From Saccharothrix sp. (GTDB lineage Bacteria > Actinomycetota > Actinomycetes > Mycobacteriales > Pseudonocardiaceae): DNA of 64,000 nt. Each line of letters starts with the position of its first letter. The stretch's first letter is position 1. The position numbers and the translations under genes are program-made. Under the pieces are notes generated by a model. It did not search any database. It saw nothing but the letters and a program-made list of their open reading frames with translations, and was not told where the DNA came from. The stretch is from assembly GCF_031180885.1 (NCBI RefSeq), contig NZ_JAPSLK010000001.1:661158-725157 (forward strand). The letters are read 5' to 3'. Shown here one piece after another: positions 30,385 to 40,018 of this stretch.

Positions 30385-30699
30385 ATGGCTGAACACACGG
30401 CGTCGTCGGATGTGCGGACGCGGATCGTGTCGGTCGTGGCGGGGGTCGTCGGCTGGGCAGGGCTGCTCATCGCGGTCGTCCTGGTCGCTCACGTCCTGCT
30501 GACCGTGGGTGGGGCCAACCCGGCCAACTCGATCACCACAACGGTCGCGAGCTGGGCAGACCGTCTTGCCCTCGGCTTCCGCGACCTGTTCACGCCCGAG
30601 GACCCGAAACTCCGCGTGTTGATCAACTACGGCATCGCGGCCGTGTTCTGGTTGATCGTCCGGTCACTGGTCGTGAAGCTCGTCCGCCGACTCGGCTGA
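30385..30699 (+). CDS. Small two-helix membrane protein, copy 2
   Basis: A 104-residue paralog of 29945-30244, starting at the ATG at 30385. It has a first helix VVGWAGLLIAVVLVAHVLLT, a middle FRDLFTPEDPKLRVLINY and a second helix GIAAVFWLIVRSLVVKLVRR. It ends with 36 nt overlapping the convergent nitroreductase gene. Role unknown; paired small membrane proteins sometimes form hetero-oligomers, which is a guess here. Confidence 0.7.
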   Translation: MAEHTASSDVRTRIVSVVAGVVGWAGLLIAVVLVAHVLLTVGGANPANSITTTVASWADRLALGFRDLFTPEDPKLRVLINYGIAAVFWLIVRSLVVKLVRRLG

Positions 30700-31260
30700 G
30701 TACAGCGGCGAGCCCCACTCGCCGGTGAACACCGTCTCCGTGAGCGGCTTGCGCTTCCGGACCCGGTGTTCCCGCGCCCGCAGGTCCTCCGGCAGATCCG
30801 AGTCGTCGCCGAGCACCCCGACGGCCACCACGACCACCGGGACCACGTCCTCCGGCAGCCCGAACGCCTCCCGCACGGCGTCCTTCGAGAACCCGCCCAT
30901 CTGGTGCGTGACCAGGCCGTTCTCCACCGCCTGCAAGCTGAGGTTCGCCACCGCCAAGCCCACGCCGTACTCGGTGTTCGGCAACGGTCCGCGATCATCC
31001 CCAGTGACCCGGCAAGCCACCATCAGCACCGAAGCCCGGCCCGCCCACACCTGGTTGCCCGGCCGCAACGCGTTGAAGATGCGCTGGAACCCCGAGTCGG
31101 CCCGGAACCCGACGATGAACCGCGCCGGCTGGGTGTTGCCGTGCGAAGGCGCCCACCGGGCGGCCTCCAGCAACGGCCGCAGGTCGGATGGGGTCAGCAC
31201 AGCCGCAGGGTCGAACGCGCGGGGGCTCCAGCGCTTGGCGATGATCGGGTTGAGTTCCAT
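30664..31260 (-). CDS. Nitroreductase-family oxidoreductase
   Basis: An FMN-dependent NAD(P)H oxidoreductase fold of 198 residues. RWSPRAFDPAAVLTPSDLRP and LEAARWAPSHGNTQPARFIV are the FMN-phosphate binding segments. YGVGLAVANLSLQAVENGLV and FGLPEDVVPVVVVAVGVLGD are typical later parts. The substrate is unknown (nitro compounds, quinones or flavin). The ATG overlaps the stop of the upstream membrane glycosyltransferase, so the two form an operon. Confidence 0.88.
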   Translation of the reverse strand: MELNPIIAKRWSPRAFDPAAVLTPSDLRPLLEAARWAPSHGNTQPARFIVGFRADSGFQRIFNALRPGNQVWAGRASVLMVACRVTGDDRGPLPNTEYGVGLAVANLSLQAVENGLVTHQMGGFSKDAVREAFGLPEDVVPVVVVAVGVLGDDSDLPEDLRAREHRVRKRKPLTETVFTGEWGSPLYSAESADELHDQ

Positions 31261-32459
31261 CAGATCGCATACTGCCAAGCCGTGATGGCGTAGGCGCCGA
31301 ACCAGGCGCTGAACACCGCCACCCCCACCAGCACCGCCACCACCGTGGACGTCCGCCGCCGCGCCATCGCCAGCGCCACCGGCACGAGCAGCGTGAACGC
31401 GGGCAGCAGCAGCCTGGCCTTGGAGTTCATCAGGCCGTTCGACCCCAGGTCCATGGCCAGCACGCCCGCCCCGTACACCACCAGCGGCCACTCCAGCCCG
31501 CGCCGGATGCTCAAGCCCACCAGGGCGATCGCCACGACCAGGAACCACACCGTCGCCAGCTCCAGCACCGACCGCGGTTCACCCAGGATGAGCAGGGCGA
31601 ACTTCAACGTGGCCGCCCCGCCGTCGAACCGGGAGTCCCACCCGCGCTGCTGCACGGCGAACCACCCGTCCCACTGGCCGGTGCGCACCGCCACGTACCC
31701 CAGGTACCCGAGCAGCCCGAGCGGGGCGATCAGACCGCCCACCCACGGCCGCCACGAGTCCTGCCGCTGCACGATCGCGACGAAAGCCGCCAGGCACACC
31801 GCCAGGATCAACGCCGCCGCCGTCGGCCGCACCAGCCCGGCGCACGCGCAGCACAGCCCGGCCGGCACCCACCGCCGTTCGACCACACCCACCAGCGACC
31901 ACGCGGCCAACGCGCAGAAGGTCGCCTCGGAGTACGTCATCGACAGCACGATCGCCATCGGCGAGGCCGCGAACAGCACCACCAGCACCAGGCCCGCGCG
32001 GTAGGACCCGCCGAACACCCGCGACCCCAGCCGCTGCAACCCGTACGCGCAGAACACCCCGCTGACCAGGCTCACCGCGAACGCCGCACCGACTGGTTCG
32101 ACCCCCGGCAGCCCGTCCACCCACCGCACCAGCGCCGGGTAGCCGGGGAAGAACGCCAGCGGCGTCTCCGGGTTGCGCCGCCCGAACGCGTCCACCAGGA
32201 ACGGCGGCACGCTGCCGTACCCGCCCTCGGCGATGCCCAGGAACCACTGCCCGTCCCACGACGTGAGCGCGCGCGTGACGTCCTTGTTCCACCGGTCCGC
32301 CATCAGCGCGAGCACGAGCAGCCCGAACTCCCGGACCACCAGGTACGCCACGGCCGGGGCGAGCGCCAGGGTGACCCGGTGTCTGGCCGCGCGCGCCAGC
32401 CGGTCGCGCGCGCTCGGCGCGTCCTCGGGCTCCACGCGAACCGCCTCCAGGGTCGACAC
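31260..32459 (-). CDS. Polytopic mannosyltransferase-like membrane protein (PIG-V-like)
   Basis: A 399-residue protein with about ten hydrophobic helices. Near the first loop it has [20 protein letters not shown] and [15 protein letters not shown], a WDxxW/aspartate-loop arrangement seen in GT-C fold mannosyltransferases of the GPI mannosyltransferase 2 type. It would transfer sugar from a polyprenyl phosphate donor outside the membrane. The acceptor is unknown. It is followed by the nitroreductase (ATGA overlap) and diverges from lysC. Confidence 0.8.
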   Translation of the reverse strand: MSTLEAVRVEPEDAPSARDRLARAARHRVTLALAPAVAYLVVREFGLLVLALMADRWNKDVTRALTSWDGQWFLGIAEGGYGSVPPFLVDAFGRRNPETPLAFFPGYPALVRWVDGLPGVEPVGAAFAVSLVSGVFCAYGLQRLGSRVFGGSYRAGLVLVVLFAASPMAIVLSMTYSEATFCALAAWSLVGVVERRWVPAGLCCACAGLVRPTAAALILAVCLAAFVAIVQRQDSWRPWVGGLIAPLGLLGYLGYVAVRTGQWDGWFAVQQRGWDSRFDGGAATLKFALLILGEPRSVLELATVWFLVVAIALVGLSIRRGLEWPLVVYGAGVLAMDLGSNGLMNSKARLLLPAFTLLVPVALAMARRRTSTVVAVLVGVAVFSAWFGAYAITAWQYAI

Positions 32460-32602
32460 AGCAGGAGAGGGTAGTGCCCGTCACGGTGCCCGCTGTCCAC
32501 TCCTTGGGCCAGGTAGTCTGCCTGCAAGCTGGGGTTTCACGCCCGCGTAACCGGCTGCGTGGAACTCCCTCGGCGTTTGTCGGCTCGGAGGGAGAAGGAT
32601 CA

Positions 32603-33868
32603 GTGGCGCTCGTCGTCCAGAAGTACGGCGGTTCCTCGGTCGAGAGCGCCGAGCGGATCAAACGGGTGGCCGAGCGCATCGTCGCGACCCGGAAGGCGGG
32701 CAACGACGTCGTCGTCGCCGTCTCCGCCATGGGTGACACGACCGACGAGCTGCTCGACCTCGCGCGCCAGGTGTCCCCGGTGCCGCCCGCCCGCGAGATG
32801 GACATGCTGCTGACCTCCGGTGAGCGCATCTCCATGTCGCTGCTGGCGATGGCGATCCACTCGCTGGGCGCCCAGGCCCGCTCCTACACCGGCTCGCAGG
32901 CCGGCGTGATCACCACCTCCGTGCACGGCAAGGCGCGCATCATCGACGTGACGCCCAGCCGCATCCAGGACGCGCTGTCCGAGGGCGCCATCGCGATCGT
33001 CGCGGGCTTCCAGGGCGTGAGCCAGGACAGCAAGGAGATCACCACGCTGGGCCGCGGCGGCACCGACACCACCGCGGTGGCCCTGGCGGCGGCGTTGAAG
33101 GCCGACGTCTGCGAGATCTACACCGACGTGGACGGCGTGTTCACCGCCGACCCGCGCATCGTGCCGAACGCCAAGCGGCTGGAGACCATCACCTACGAGG
33201 AGATGCTCGAGATGGCGGCGTGCGGGGCCAAGGTGCTCATGCTCCGCTGCGTCGAGTACGCCCGCCGCTACGGCGTCCCGGTGCACGTCCGATCTTCGTT
33301 CAGCAACAAGCCCGGGACCATCGTGTCCGGGTCAGTGGAGGACCTTCCCGTGGAACAGGCGATGATCACCGGCGTCGCGCACGACCGGTCGGAGGCCAAG
33401 GTCACCGTGACCGCGGTGCCGGACCACCCCGGCGTCGCGGCCCGCATCTTCCGCGTCGTGGCCGAGGCGGAACTCGACATCGACATGGTCGTGCAGAACG
33501 TGTCCCAGGCCGTGTCCGGCCGCACCGACGTGACCTTCACGCTGTCCAAGGACGACGGCCCGCGCGCCGTGGCGGCGTTGAACAAGGCGCGCGAGGAGAT
33601 CGGCTTCGAGCAGGTCCTCTACGACGACCACGTGGGCAAGGTGTCGCTGATCGGCGCGGGGATGCGCTCGCACCCCGGTGTGACGGCGACGTTCTGCGAG
33701 GCGCTCGCCTCGGCGGGGGTGAACATCGAGATCATCTCCACTTCGGAGATCCGCATCTCCGTGATCTGCCGGGACACCCAGCTGGACGACGCGGTCCGTG
33801 CGCTGCACGACGCGTTCGAGCTGGGTGGGGACGAAGAGGCCGTGGTGTACGCCGGGAGTGGACGATGA
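32603..33868 (+). CDS. lysC: Aspartate kinase (alpha, with internal beta start)
   Basis: Phosphorylates aspartate, entering lysine, threonine, methionine and diaminopimelate synthesis. The 421-residue protein has [20 protein letters not shown], the catalytic [32 protein letters not shown] and two ACT domains in the last 160 residues ([40 protein letters not shown]). The GTG at 32603 follows GGAGAAGGA. An in-frame GTG at 33350 with GGAGGA at 33337-33342 would give the 172-residue beta regulatory subunit, as known for actinobacterial ask. The stop overlaps asd. Confidence 0.97.
   Translation: MALVVQKYGGSSVESAERIKRVAERIVATRKAGNDVVVAVSAMGDTTDELLDLARQVSPVPPAREMDMLLTSGERISMSLLAMAIHSLGAQARSYTGSQAGVITTSVHGKARIIDVTPSRIQDALSEGAIAIVAGFQGVSQDSKEITTLGRGGTDTTAVALAAALKADVCEIYTDVDGVFTADPRIVPNAKRLETITYEEMLEMAACGAKVLMLRCVEYARRYGVPVHVRSSFSNKPGTIVSGSVEDLPVEQAMITGVAHDRSEAKVTVTAVPDHPGVAARIFRVVAEAELDIDMVVQNVSQAVSGRTDVTFTLSKDDGPRAVAALNKAREEIGFEQVLYDDHVGKVSLIGAGMRSHPGVTATFCEALASAGVNIEIISTSEIRISVICRDTQLDDAVRALHDAFELGGDEEAVVYAGSGR
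33337..33352 (+). promoter_or_regulatory. Internal ribosome site and GTG start for aspartokinase beta subunit
   Basis: GGAGGA followed by a 7-nt gap and an in-frame GTG at 33350 lies inside lysC. It would start the ACT-domain subunit (reading [17 protein letters not shown]). The alpha2beta2 arrangement is established for relatives; use of this site is inferred from spacing. Confidence 0.65.
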
Positions 33869-34926
33869 GCCCTGTTCTTGCCCTCGTGGGGGCCACGGGT
33901 GCCGTGGGCACCGTCATGATCGACATCATCAACGGCCGGCCGTCCGTGCCGTGGGGCGAGATCCGGCTGATCGCGTCCCCGCGCTCGGCGGGCAAGAAGA
34001 TCACCGTGCGCGGCGAGGAGCTGACCGTCGTCGCGCTGTCGCCGGAGGCGTTCGACGGCGTCGACATCGCGATGTTCGACGTGCCGGACGAGGTGTCCGC
34101 GGAGTGGGCCCCGATCGCGGCGGCGCGCGGCGCGGTGGCGGTGGACAACTCGGGCGCGTTCCGCATGGACCCCGAGGTGCCGCTGGTGGTGCCGGAGGTC
34201 AACGCGGACAAGATCTCCGAGCGCCCCAAGGGGATCATCGCGAACCCGAACTGCACGACCCTGTCCATGATGGCCGCGCTTGGTGCGCTGCACCGGGAAT
34301 TCGGGCTGCGTGAGCTGGTCGTGGCGTCCTACCAGGCGGCTTCGGGCGGCGGCCAGGCGGCGATCGACCGCCTGTACGGCGAGCTGGAAGCGTTGGCGGG
34401 CAAGGAGGTCGGCGTCCGCGCGGGCGACGTGCGCGAGGCGCTGGAGGCGGCCGGCCTGCCGGTCTCCGACTCCCCGTTCCCGGCGCCGCTGGCGCTGAAC
34501 GTGGTGCCGTGGGCCGGGTCGCTGAAGGACGAGGGCTGGACCAGCGAGGAGCTGAAGGTCCGCAACGAGTCCCGCAAGATCCTCGGCATCCCGGACCTGA
34601 AGGTGTCGGCGACCTGCGTGCGCGTCCCCGTGGTCACCACGCACTCGCTGGCCGTCCACGCGACCTTCGCCCGCGAGGTGACGGTCGAGCAGGCGCACAA
34701 GATCTTCGAGGCGCAGCCGTCGATCGTGCTCGTGGACGACCCGACGGCGAAGAGGTTCCCGACGCCGGCGGACGTGGTGGGCGAGGACCCCACGTACGTG
34801 GGCCGGGTGCGCCAGGCGCTGGACTTCCCGAACACGCTGGACTTCTTCGTGTGCGGTGACAACCTCCGCAAGGGTGCCGCGCTCAACACCTACGAGATCG
34901 CCGAGGAACTGGCCGACCGCCTGTAG
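33865..34926 (+). CDS. asd: Aspartate-semialdehyde dehydrogenase
   Basis: Reduces aspartyl phosphate to aspartate semialdehyde with NADPH. The 353-residue protein has the nucleotide loop [14 protein letters not shown], the active-site cysteine in [33 protein letters not shown], and the substrate/catalytic [16 protein letters not shown] (His). Its ATG overlaps the lysC stop (ATGA), the standard ask-asd operon. Confidence 0.96.
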   Translation: MSPVLALVGATGAVGTVMIDIINGRPSVPWGEIRLIASPRSAGKKITVRGEELTVVALSPEAFDGVDIAMFDVPDEVSAEWAPIAAARGAVAVDNSGAFRMDPEVPLVVPEVNADKISERPKGIIANPNCTTLSMMAALGALHREFGLRELVVASYQAASGGGQAAIDRLYGELEALAGKEVGVRAGDVREALEAAGLPVSDSPFPAPLALNVVPWAGSLKDEGWTSEELKVRNESRKILGIPDLKVSATCVRVPVVTTHSLAVHATFAREVTVEQAHKIFEAQPSIVLVDDPTAKRFPTPADVVGEDPTYVGRVRQALDFPNTLDFFVCGDNLRKGAALNTYEIAEELADRL

Positions 34927-34936
34927 GTTCGCCGTC

Positions 34937-36364
34937 ATGGCGGACGTGGTGCTCGCGATCGACCTGGGAACGACCGCGACCAAGGTGATCGCGGTCGACC
35001 GGAACGCGGGCGTGGTGGCATCGGCGGAGCACGGCTACCCGATGCGCACCACGCCCTTCGGCGAGGCCACGCACGACCCGGAAGAGGTGTGGGACGCGGC
35101 CGTCCGCGCGTTGCGGGAGGTCGCGTCCGCCGGGCACACCGTCCGCGCCCTGTCGTTGACGGGCGCGATGCACACGTTGCTGGGGCTGGATCCCGACCTC
35201 AAGCCGAGCACGCCGTCCCTGAGCTGGGCGGACAACCGCGCGGTCGCCGAGGTGGGCCGGTTGCGCGGCACGCCGCTGGGTATCGGCCTGCACCGCGCCA
35301 CCGGGACGCCCATCCACACGATGTCGCCGTTGGTGAAGCTCGCCTGGTTCGCCGGGCGCGGCGTCACGGCGGCCAAGTGGTGCGGGCTCAAGGATTACGT
35401 GACCCACCGGCTCACCGGCGTCCTGGCGACTGAGCACTCCTCTGCCTCAGCCACCGGCCTGCTGGACCTGGCCACTTCGACCTGGCACTCCGACGCACTG
35501 GCCTTCGCCGGCGTGACCGCCAACGAACTGCCCGACCTGCGCGCCCCCACCGACACCCTGCCGCTGACCTTCGACGTCCCCGGCATCCCGCTCGGCACCC
35601 CCGTCGTCCTGGGCGGTGGTGACGGCCCCATGGCGAACCTCGGGGTCGGCGCGGTCGTGCCGGGTGTGGCGGCGGTGTCGTTGGGGACCAGTGGCGCGTT
35701 GCGGGTGGTCCGGGACCGGCCCGCGGTGGACGAGGACGGGCGGGTGTTCTGCTACGCCGTCGGCGGCGGGCTGTGGGTGCTGGGTGGCGCGGTCAGCAAC
35801 GGCGGTGTGGTGGCGCGGTGGGCGTCGGACACCTTCGGGGCCGACCTGACGACCCTGCTGGACGAGGCCGCGAGCGTGCCGCCCGGCGCGTCCGGCATCA
35901 CGGCCCTGCCCTACCTGCTCGGCGAACGCGCCCCGTGGTGGGACCCGGACGCGTCCTCCGCGCTGATCGGCGTGCGGCGGGAGCACGGCCGGGCGGAGAT
36001 CACCCGCGCGCTGGTCGAGGGCGTGGCGCAGCAGCTCGCGCTGGTGCTGGACGCGGTGCGCTCGGTGGCGGAGGTGGACGCGATCCGGGCGACGGGCGGG
36101 GCGTTCCGCAGCGACCTGTGGGCGACCGTCCTGGCCGGGACCCTCGGCCTGCCGCTGGAGGTGGCGGAGGACAGCGAGGGCTCAGGCGTCGGCGCGGCCC
36201 TGCTCGCGTGGCACGCGCTCGGCGACCTGCCCGACCTGACCGAGGCCGCTCGGCTGATCCGGCCGACGAAGCGGATCGCCGTCGGCCTGGACCTCATCGA
36301 GCACTACGCCCGAACCCGCCCGTTGGTCGCCAAGCTCTACCGCGCGCTACACGAGCTGCGCTGA
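34937..36364 (+). CDS. FGGY-family carbohydrate kinase (gluconokinase-like)
   Basis: A 475-residue sugar kinase. The N-terminal ATPase motif is VVLAIDLGTTATKVIAVD. LSLTGAMHTLLGLD and LSWADNRAVAEV match the gluconokinase branch. The second ATPase lobe has VVLGGGDGPMANLGVGAVVP, VAAVSLGTSGALRVV and RATGGAFRSDLWATVLAG. Gluconate is the likeliest substrate, but no transporter or dehydrogenase is beside it. It starts 10 bp after asd, so it may be read through. Its end overlaps the convergent MFS gene by 18 bp. Confidence 0.85.
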   Translation: MADVVLAIDLGTTATKVIAVDRNAGVVASAEHGYPMRTTPFGEATHDPEEVWDAAVRALREVASAGHTVRALSLTGAMHTLLGLDPDLKPSTPSLSWADNRAVAEVGRLRGTPLGIGLHRATGTPIHTMSPLVKLAWFAGRGVTAAKWCGLKDYVTHRLTGVLATEHSSASATGLLDLATSTWHSDALAFAGVTANELPDLRAPTDTLPLTFDVPGIPLGTPVVLGGGDGPMANLGVGAVVPGVAAVSLGTSGALRVVRDRPAVDEDGRVFCYAVGGGLWVLGGAVSNGGVVARWASDTFGADLTTLLDEAASVPPGASGITALPYLLGERAPWWDPDASSALIGVRREHGRAEITRALVEGVAQQLALVLDAVRSVAEVDAIRATGGAFRSDLWATVLAGTLGLPLEVAEDSEGSGVGAALLAWHALGDLPDLTEAARLIRPTKRIAVGLDLIEHYARTRPLVAKLYRALHELR

Positions 36365-37522
36365 CCGGGTCCGGGTCCGGGTCAGCGCCAGTGACGCCGC
36401 AGCGATCCCGACCGCGCCCAGGCCCGCCACCGCGAAGCCCCAGCCCGGCGCGGAGTGGTCGATCACGAACCCGGTCAACGGCGCGCCCAGCGCCGCGCCC
36501 AGCGTGAACGCCGATCCCTGCAACCCCAGCGCCTCACCGCGCGCGTTGCCCGGCGCGAGTTCGGCGATCGCGTCCCCGGTCCCCGCGATCGTCGGCGCGC
36601 ACAGGAAGTTCGTCGGCACGAGCGCCAGGGCGAGCACCCAGGCGGACCCCGTGACCAACCCGATCGGGACGGCCAGCAGCCCCATGAGCCCCATCAGGAC
36701 CCACACGGGCGGCACCCGGTCCAGTGCCCCGTAGACGAACCCGCCCGCCAGCGACGCGACGCACATCACGACGATCACCGCACCGGTCCACGCGGTCAGG
36801 CCGAGGTCGCGCATGGCCGCCACGACCGCCACCTCGACCCCGGACAGCGCGAACGTCGCCCCGCCCGCGCTGATCAGCACGCCGACCAACGGCCGGGTCA
36901 GCCACTCGCGCCGGGGCACCCGTTCGCCCTTCTCGCTGCTCACCGGCGGGTTCACCGCGTACAGGACCAGACCGAACAGGACCATCAGCGCGCCGATCGT
37001 CCACATGGCGACCCGGCTGCTCCAGTGCGTGGTGAGGAACACGCCCAGCGCCGGCCCGGCCATGAACGCCACCTCGACGGCCATCGAGTCCAGCGCCAAC
37101 GCGGTGCGCCGACCGGACCGGTCGACCAGCGCGGTCACCACCTGCCGGCCCAGCGACATCACCGGGATGGTGCTCAGACCCGCCAGGAAGCACGTCACCA
37201 GCAGTGCCTCGAACGGCAGCGCGGGTGCCACGAACCAGAACACACCCTCGGTGACCAGCGACAACGCCAGCATCGCGCGCAGGCCCCGGCGGTCGGTGAG
37301 CCGACCCATCAGCGGCGACCCGACCGCGATCCCGATGGTCGACATGGCCCCGACCAGACCCGCCGCGCCGTACCCGCGCTCCAGGCCGAGCAGGACGTGC
37401 ATGGTGATCGTCATGCCCGCCGCGGTGGCCGGTATGCGCGCGAGCAGCATCAGGACCAGCGAGGACGGGACCCGGGGCGTGCGCAGGACGGCCAGGTAGG
37501 GGGCGAGGTTCACACGGTCCAT
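36347..37522 (-). CDS. MFS transporter
   Basis: A 391-residue major facilitator protein with about twelve helices in two halves. The loop 2-3 motif A is GSPLMGRLTDRRGLRAMLAL, and the intracellular loop between helices 4-6 includes TALVDRSGRRTALALDSMAV. This pattern matches drug/metabolite exporters. The ATG at 37522 is used; a GTG two codons earlier is possible. No regulator is adjacent. Confidence 0.86.
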   Translation of the reverse strand: MDRVNLAPYLAVLRTPRVPSSLVLMLLARIPATAAGMTITMHVLLGLERGYGAAGLVGAMSTIGIAVGSPLMGRLTDRRGLRAMLALSLVTEGVFWFVAPALPFEALLVTCFLAGLSTIPVMSLGRQVVTALVDRSGRRTALALDSMAVEVAFMAGPALGVFLTTHWSSRVAMWTIGALMVLFGLVLYAVNPPVSSEKGERVPRREWLTRPLVGVLISAGGATFALSGVEVAVVAAMRDLGLTAWTGAVIVVMCVASLAGGFVYGALDRVPPVWVLMGLMGLLAVPIGLVTGSAWVLALALVPTNFLCAPTIAGTGDAIAELAPGNARGEALGLQGSAFTLGAALGAPLTGFVIDHSAPGWGFAVAGLGAVGIAAASLALTRTRTRSAQLV

Positions 37523-37929
37523 CTTCACCCGGACGGGCAAAGGCTTTTGTCGACCGACCCCGGGGCGTGCGCTTCTCCTGCTTCCAGGGGTAGCGGGGCG
37601 CGACGATCTCGAACGAGTCCACCAGCCAGGTCGCGCGCGACTCGGGCGCCTCGTCGTCCCGGCGCGCCGCGACCGGGCGGCCCGACGCGCGGACCCAGCG
37701 GGGCTCGCCGGCTTCGGGCAGGCGGACCACGGCAGGCGCGTCGCCCAGCCGTGCCCGGACCCGGCCCGGGTTCGCGCACGGCCGCGATCCTGGACGCGTT
37801 CTTGTCCCGCCGGCGGTGCGGAGGCGGGCGTCGGGACAGGCGGCGCTGAGGCCGGTACCGGCGGCGCCGAAGCCGGCGTGGGCGGCGGCTCCGGCAGCCA
37901 GGGTTCACCGCAGGACAACTGACGCAACG
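37523..37929 (-). pseudogene. Possible decayed coding region
   Basis: No intact gene is evident here. One minus-strand frame reads a protein-like segment near 37590-37725 (GEPRWVRASGRPVAARRD, then WLVDSFEIVAPRYPWKQE) but runs without a stop into the MFS gene in another frame. A second frame reads a proline-rich segment (LSCGEPWLPEPPPTPAS) nearer 37850-37930. This could be a frameshifted remnant of one small gene. I do not recognise the family. Confidence 0.3.
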
Positions 37930-37959
37930 GGCCGCCCTCACGGGATCGAGGGCGGCCCG
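37930..37959. terminator. Perfect 11-bp hairpin
   Basis: GGGCCGCCCTC and GAGGGCGGCCC pair exactly around an 8-nt loop. It lies at the edge of the gene-poor stretch and just before the repeated promoter-like motifs. Confidence 0.7.
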
Positions 37960-38092
37960 CTGTCGGTGCCCGGTGGGAGAATGAGCCCCCGGGGGCGCTG
38001 GAACCGGATTGTCGGTGCTCCCTGGGAGAATTGACCCCAGGGGCGCTCAAACCGGATTGTCGGTGGTCTCTGGAAGAATGGAGATCGGGGGC
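37960..38092 (+). repeat. Three imperfect repeats with RecA-independent (PafBC-type) promoter-like motif
   Basis: Units of ~50 nt carry C/TTGTCGGTG, eight nt, then a GAGAAT or AAGAAT hexamer: -35-like parts at 37961, 38010 and 38058, and hexamers at 37978, 38027 and 38075. The known actinobacterial RecA-independent DNA-damage promoter is TTGTCRGTG-N8-TAnnnT, so the spacing is exact but the -10 first base differs. The repeats point rightward, where the next gene is on the opposite strand. The rest of 38093-38182 has two copies of GGGGGCTGCTCAGCGCG and no gene. Confidence 0.55.
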
Positions 38093-38182
38093 TGCTCAGC
38101 GCGTCGGGGGCTGCTCAGCGCGCCCCGAAGCTCATCAGGCCGCCGCTCCGACGCCCTCAAGCCGTCCCAGGCACCTCGCTCA

Positions 38183-39250
38183 TCAAGCCGTCTCGGGCAC
38201 GTCCTGCCGGGCGTTCGCCAGCGCCAGCCCCGTGCGCAGCGCGCCCACGGCCTCGGCCACCGCCTCCCGGAACACGCCACCCACCCCCAGGATGTTCGCG
38301 AACCCGTGGAACAGCCCCTCGTGCCGCCGCAGCACCACCGGCACACCCTGGGCCGCCAACTTCTCCGCAAAAGCCTCGCCCTCGTCCCGCAACGGGTCGA
38401 AGCCCGCCGTCGCCAGGTAGGTCGGCGGCAGCCCGCTCAGGTCCTCCGCCAGCAGCACCGACAGGCGCGGGTCGGCGTGGGAGTCGCGGGACGGGGCGTA
38501 GTGGTCGAGGAACCAGTCCATCTTCTCGTCGGTCAGGAAGAACCCGTGGCCGAACAGCTCGCGGGACCGCCGCCGCACCGTCGCGTCCACCGCCGGGTAG
38601 AACAGCAGCAGGAACACCGGCCGGGCCACCCGTGCGTGCAGCGCGGTCACCGCTGCCAGGTTGCCGCCGGCGCTGTCCCCGCCCAGGGCGATCCGCGCCG
38701 GGTCGACCTTCAACTCCGAAGCGTTCGCCACCGCCCACTCGAACGCGGTCTGCGCGTCGTCCGCCGCCGCCGGGAACGGGTGTTCGGGCGCCAGCCGGTA
38801 GTCCGCCGACAGCACCCGCACCCCGGCCTCCACGGCCAGGAACCGGCACAGGTTGTCGTGGCTGTCCAGGTCGCCGCTGACCCACCCGCCGCCGTGGTAG
38901 AAGACCAGCAGCGGCGAGCCCTCGGCCAGGCCGTGCGGGGTGTAGAAGCGGCCCGGGACGCCGTCCATGTGGACCGCCCGGACCGTCACGCCCTCCACGA
39001 CCGGGCCGCTGACCAGGGCGTTGCTCCTGGTCAGGGCGCTGCGGTTGGCGGCCGGGGTGGTGGTCGTCCACTCCTCGCCGGACAACTGCTGCAACCGCAG
39101 GATCAGCTGGGCCTCGGGGTGCAGGCGCTGGCCGTCCAGCACGATCGGGCGACCGATGATGAGGTTGCGCAACGGCCGGGGCAGGCCGAACGCGAACCGC
39201 AGGACGCCGGCGACGACGCCGGGGGGAACCGACTCGGCGAGCTTCGACAT
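38183..39250 (-). CDS. HSL-family alpha/beta hydrolase (esterase/lipase)
   Basis: A 355-residue hydrolase of the hormone-sensitive-lipase group. The oxyanion motif is YHGGGWVSGDLDSHDN at ~118. The nucleophile is in LGGDSAGGNLAAVT (Ser193). The later Asp region is ATAGFDPLRDEGEAFAEKL, and the His is in HEGLFHGFANI. These enzymes cleave short to medium acyl esters. The ATG at 39250 is used; an upstream in-frame extension lacks family similarity. It diverges from the FMN reductase gene. Confidence 0.9.
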   Translation of the reverse strand: MSKLAESVPPGVVAGVLRFAFGLPRPLRNLIIGRPIVLDGQRLHPEAQLILRLQQLSGEEWTTTTPAANRSALTRSNALVSGPVVEGVTVRAVHMDGVPGRFYTPHGLAEGSPLLVFYHGGGWVSGDLDSHDNLCRFLAVEAGVRVLSADYRLAPEHPFPAAADDAQTAFEWAVANASELKVDPARIALGGDSAGGNLAAVTALHARVARPVFLLLFYPAVDATVRRRSRELFGHGFFLTDEKMDWFLDHYAPSRDSHADPRLSVLLAEDLSGLPPTYLATAGFDPLRDEGEAFAEKLAAQGVPVVLRRHEGLFHGFANILGVGGVFREAVAEAVGALRTGLALANARQDVPETA

Positions 39251-39329
39251 GAGACGCACGTTACTAGCGGGTAGGTCCCGAAGCCAGGATTGGACCTCCA
39301 GATAGGTCGAGGTGGCAGGATCGGGCACC

Positions 39330-39890
39330 ATGACGGTCACGGTGGTGGGCATCGGCGGGTCGCTCCGCCCGAACTCGCAGTCCGAGCGCGCGATGCGCAT
39401 CGTCCTCGGTGCGGCGGCGGACGCGGGCGCCAAGATCATCGAGGTGTCCGGCCCGGACCTCGTCCTGCCGTTCTACGACCCGGCCGTCCCCGAACGCCCC
39501 GAGAACGCCCGCCGCCTGATCGACGCGCTGCGCGTCGCCGACGGCGTGGTGCTGGTCTCGCCCGGCTACCACGGCACGGTGTCCGGCCTGGTCAAGAACG
39601 CCCTCGACTACATCGAAGACCTCCGCGCGGACGAACGCCCCTACCTGCACGGTCGCGCCGTCGGCTGCGTCGCCGCCGCGCACGGCTGGCAGGCGGCCGT
39701 GACCACGCTGACCGCGTTGCGCTCCATCGTGCACGCCCTGCGCGGCTGGCCCACACCGCTCGGTGCCGCGATCAACTCCCGCCAGGTCGACTTCGACCTC
39801 GAAGGCGGCTGCTCGGACACCACGGTCGCGGACACTTTGCGCACGATCGGGCGACAGGTGGCGGAGTTCGCCGCGTCACAGACCCGTTAA
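39330..39890 (+). CDS. NADPH-dependent FMN reductase
   Basis: A flavodoxin-fold reductase of 186 residues. GIGGSLRPNSQSERAMRIVL binds the FMN phosphate. VSPGYHGTVSGLVKNALDYI is the family PxYxxxxSGxLKNxxD motif. It supplies reduced flavin or reduces quinones/azo compounds. The ATG at 39330 is 79 bp from the divergent hydrolase. It is followed by ohr after a 128-nt gap. Confidence 0.9.
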   Translation: MTVTVVGIGGSLRPNSQSERAMRIVLGAAADAGAKIIEVSGPDLVLPFYDPAVPERPENARRLIDALRVADGVVLVSPGYHGTVSGLVKNALDYIEDLRADERPYLHGRAVGCVAAAHGWQAAVTTLTALRSIVHALRGWPTPLGAAINSRQVDFDLEGGCSDTTVADTLRTIGRQVAEFAASQTR

Positions 39891-40018
39891 GCGGCTCTAC
39901 TGGACGGGTACCTCTGCGAGGGGCGTGAGCTGCCACACCGCCGGGTGTGGTTCGGCTTCGGCCGGGTGTTGGGAGTGATCGGAAGCTCCGACCACCAGCT
40001 CGAAGGAGAGCGTTCACC

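Noticed and set aside
32460-32602. Riboswitch upstream of lysC
   Set aside because: No lysine-riboswitch core or other known fold is recognisable in the short leader.
36534-37730. 398-codon minus-strand ORF beginning with the WLVDSFEIVAPRYPWK segment
   Set aside because: Most of it overlaps the MFS transporter in another frame and loses protein-like character there; only the first part may be a remnant.
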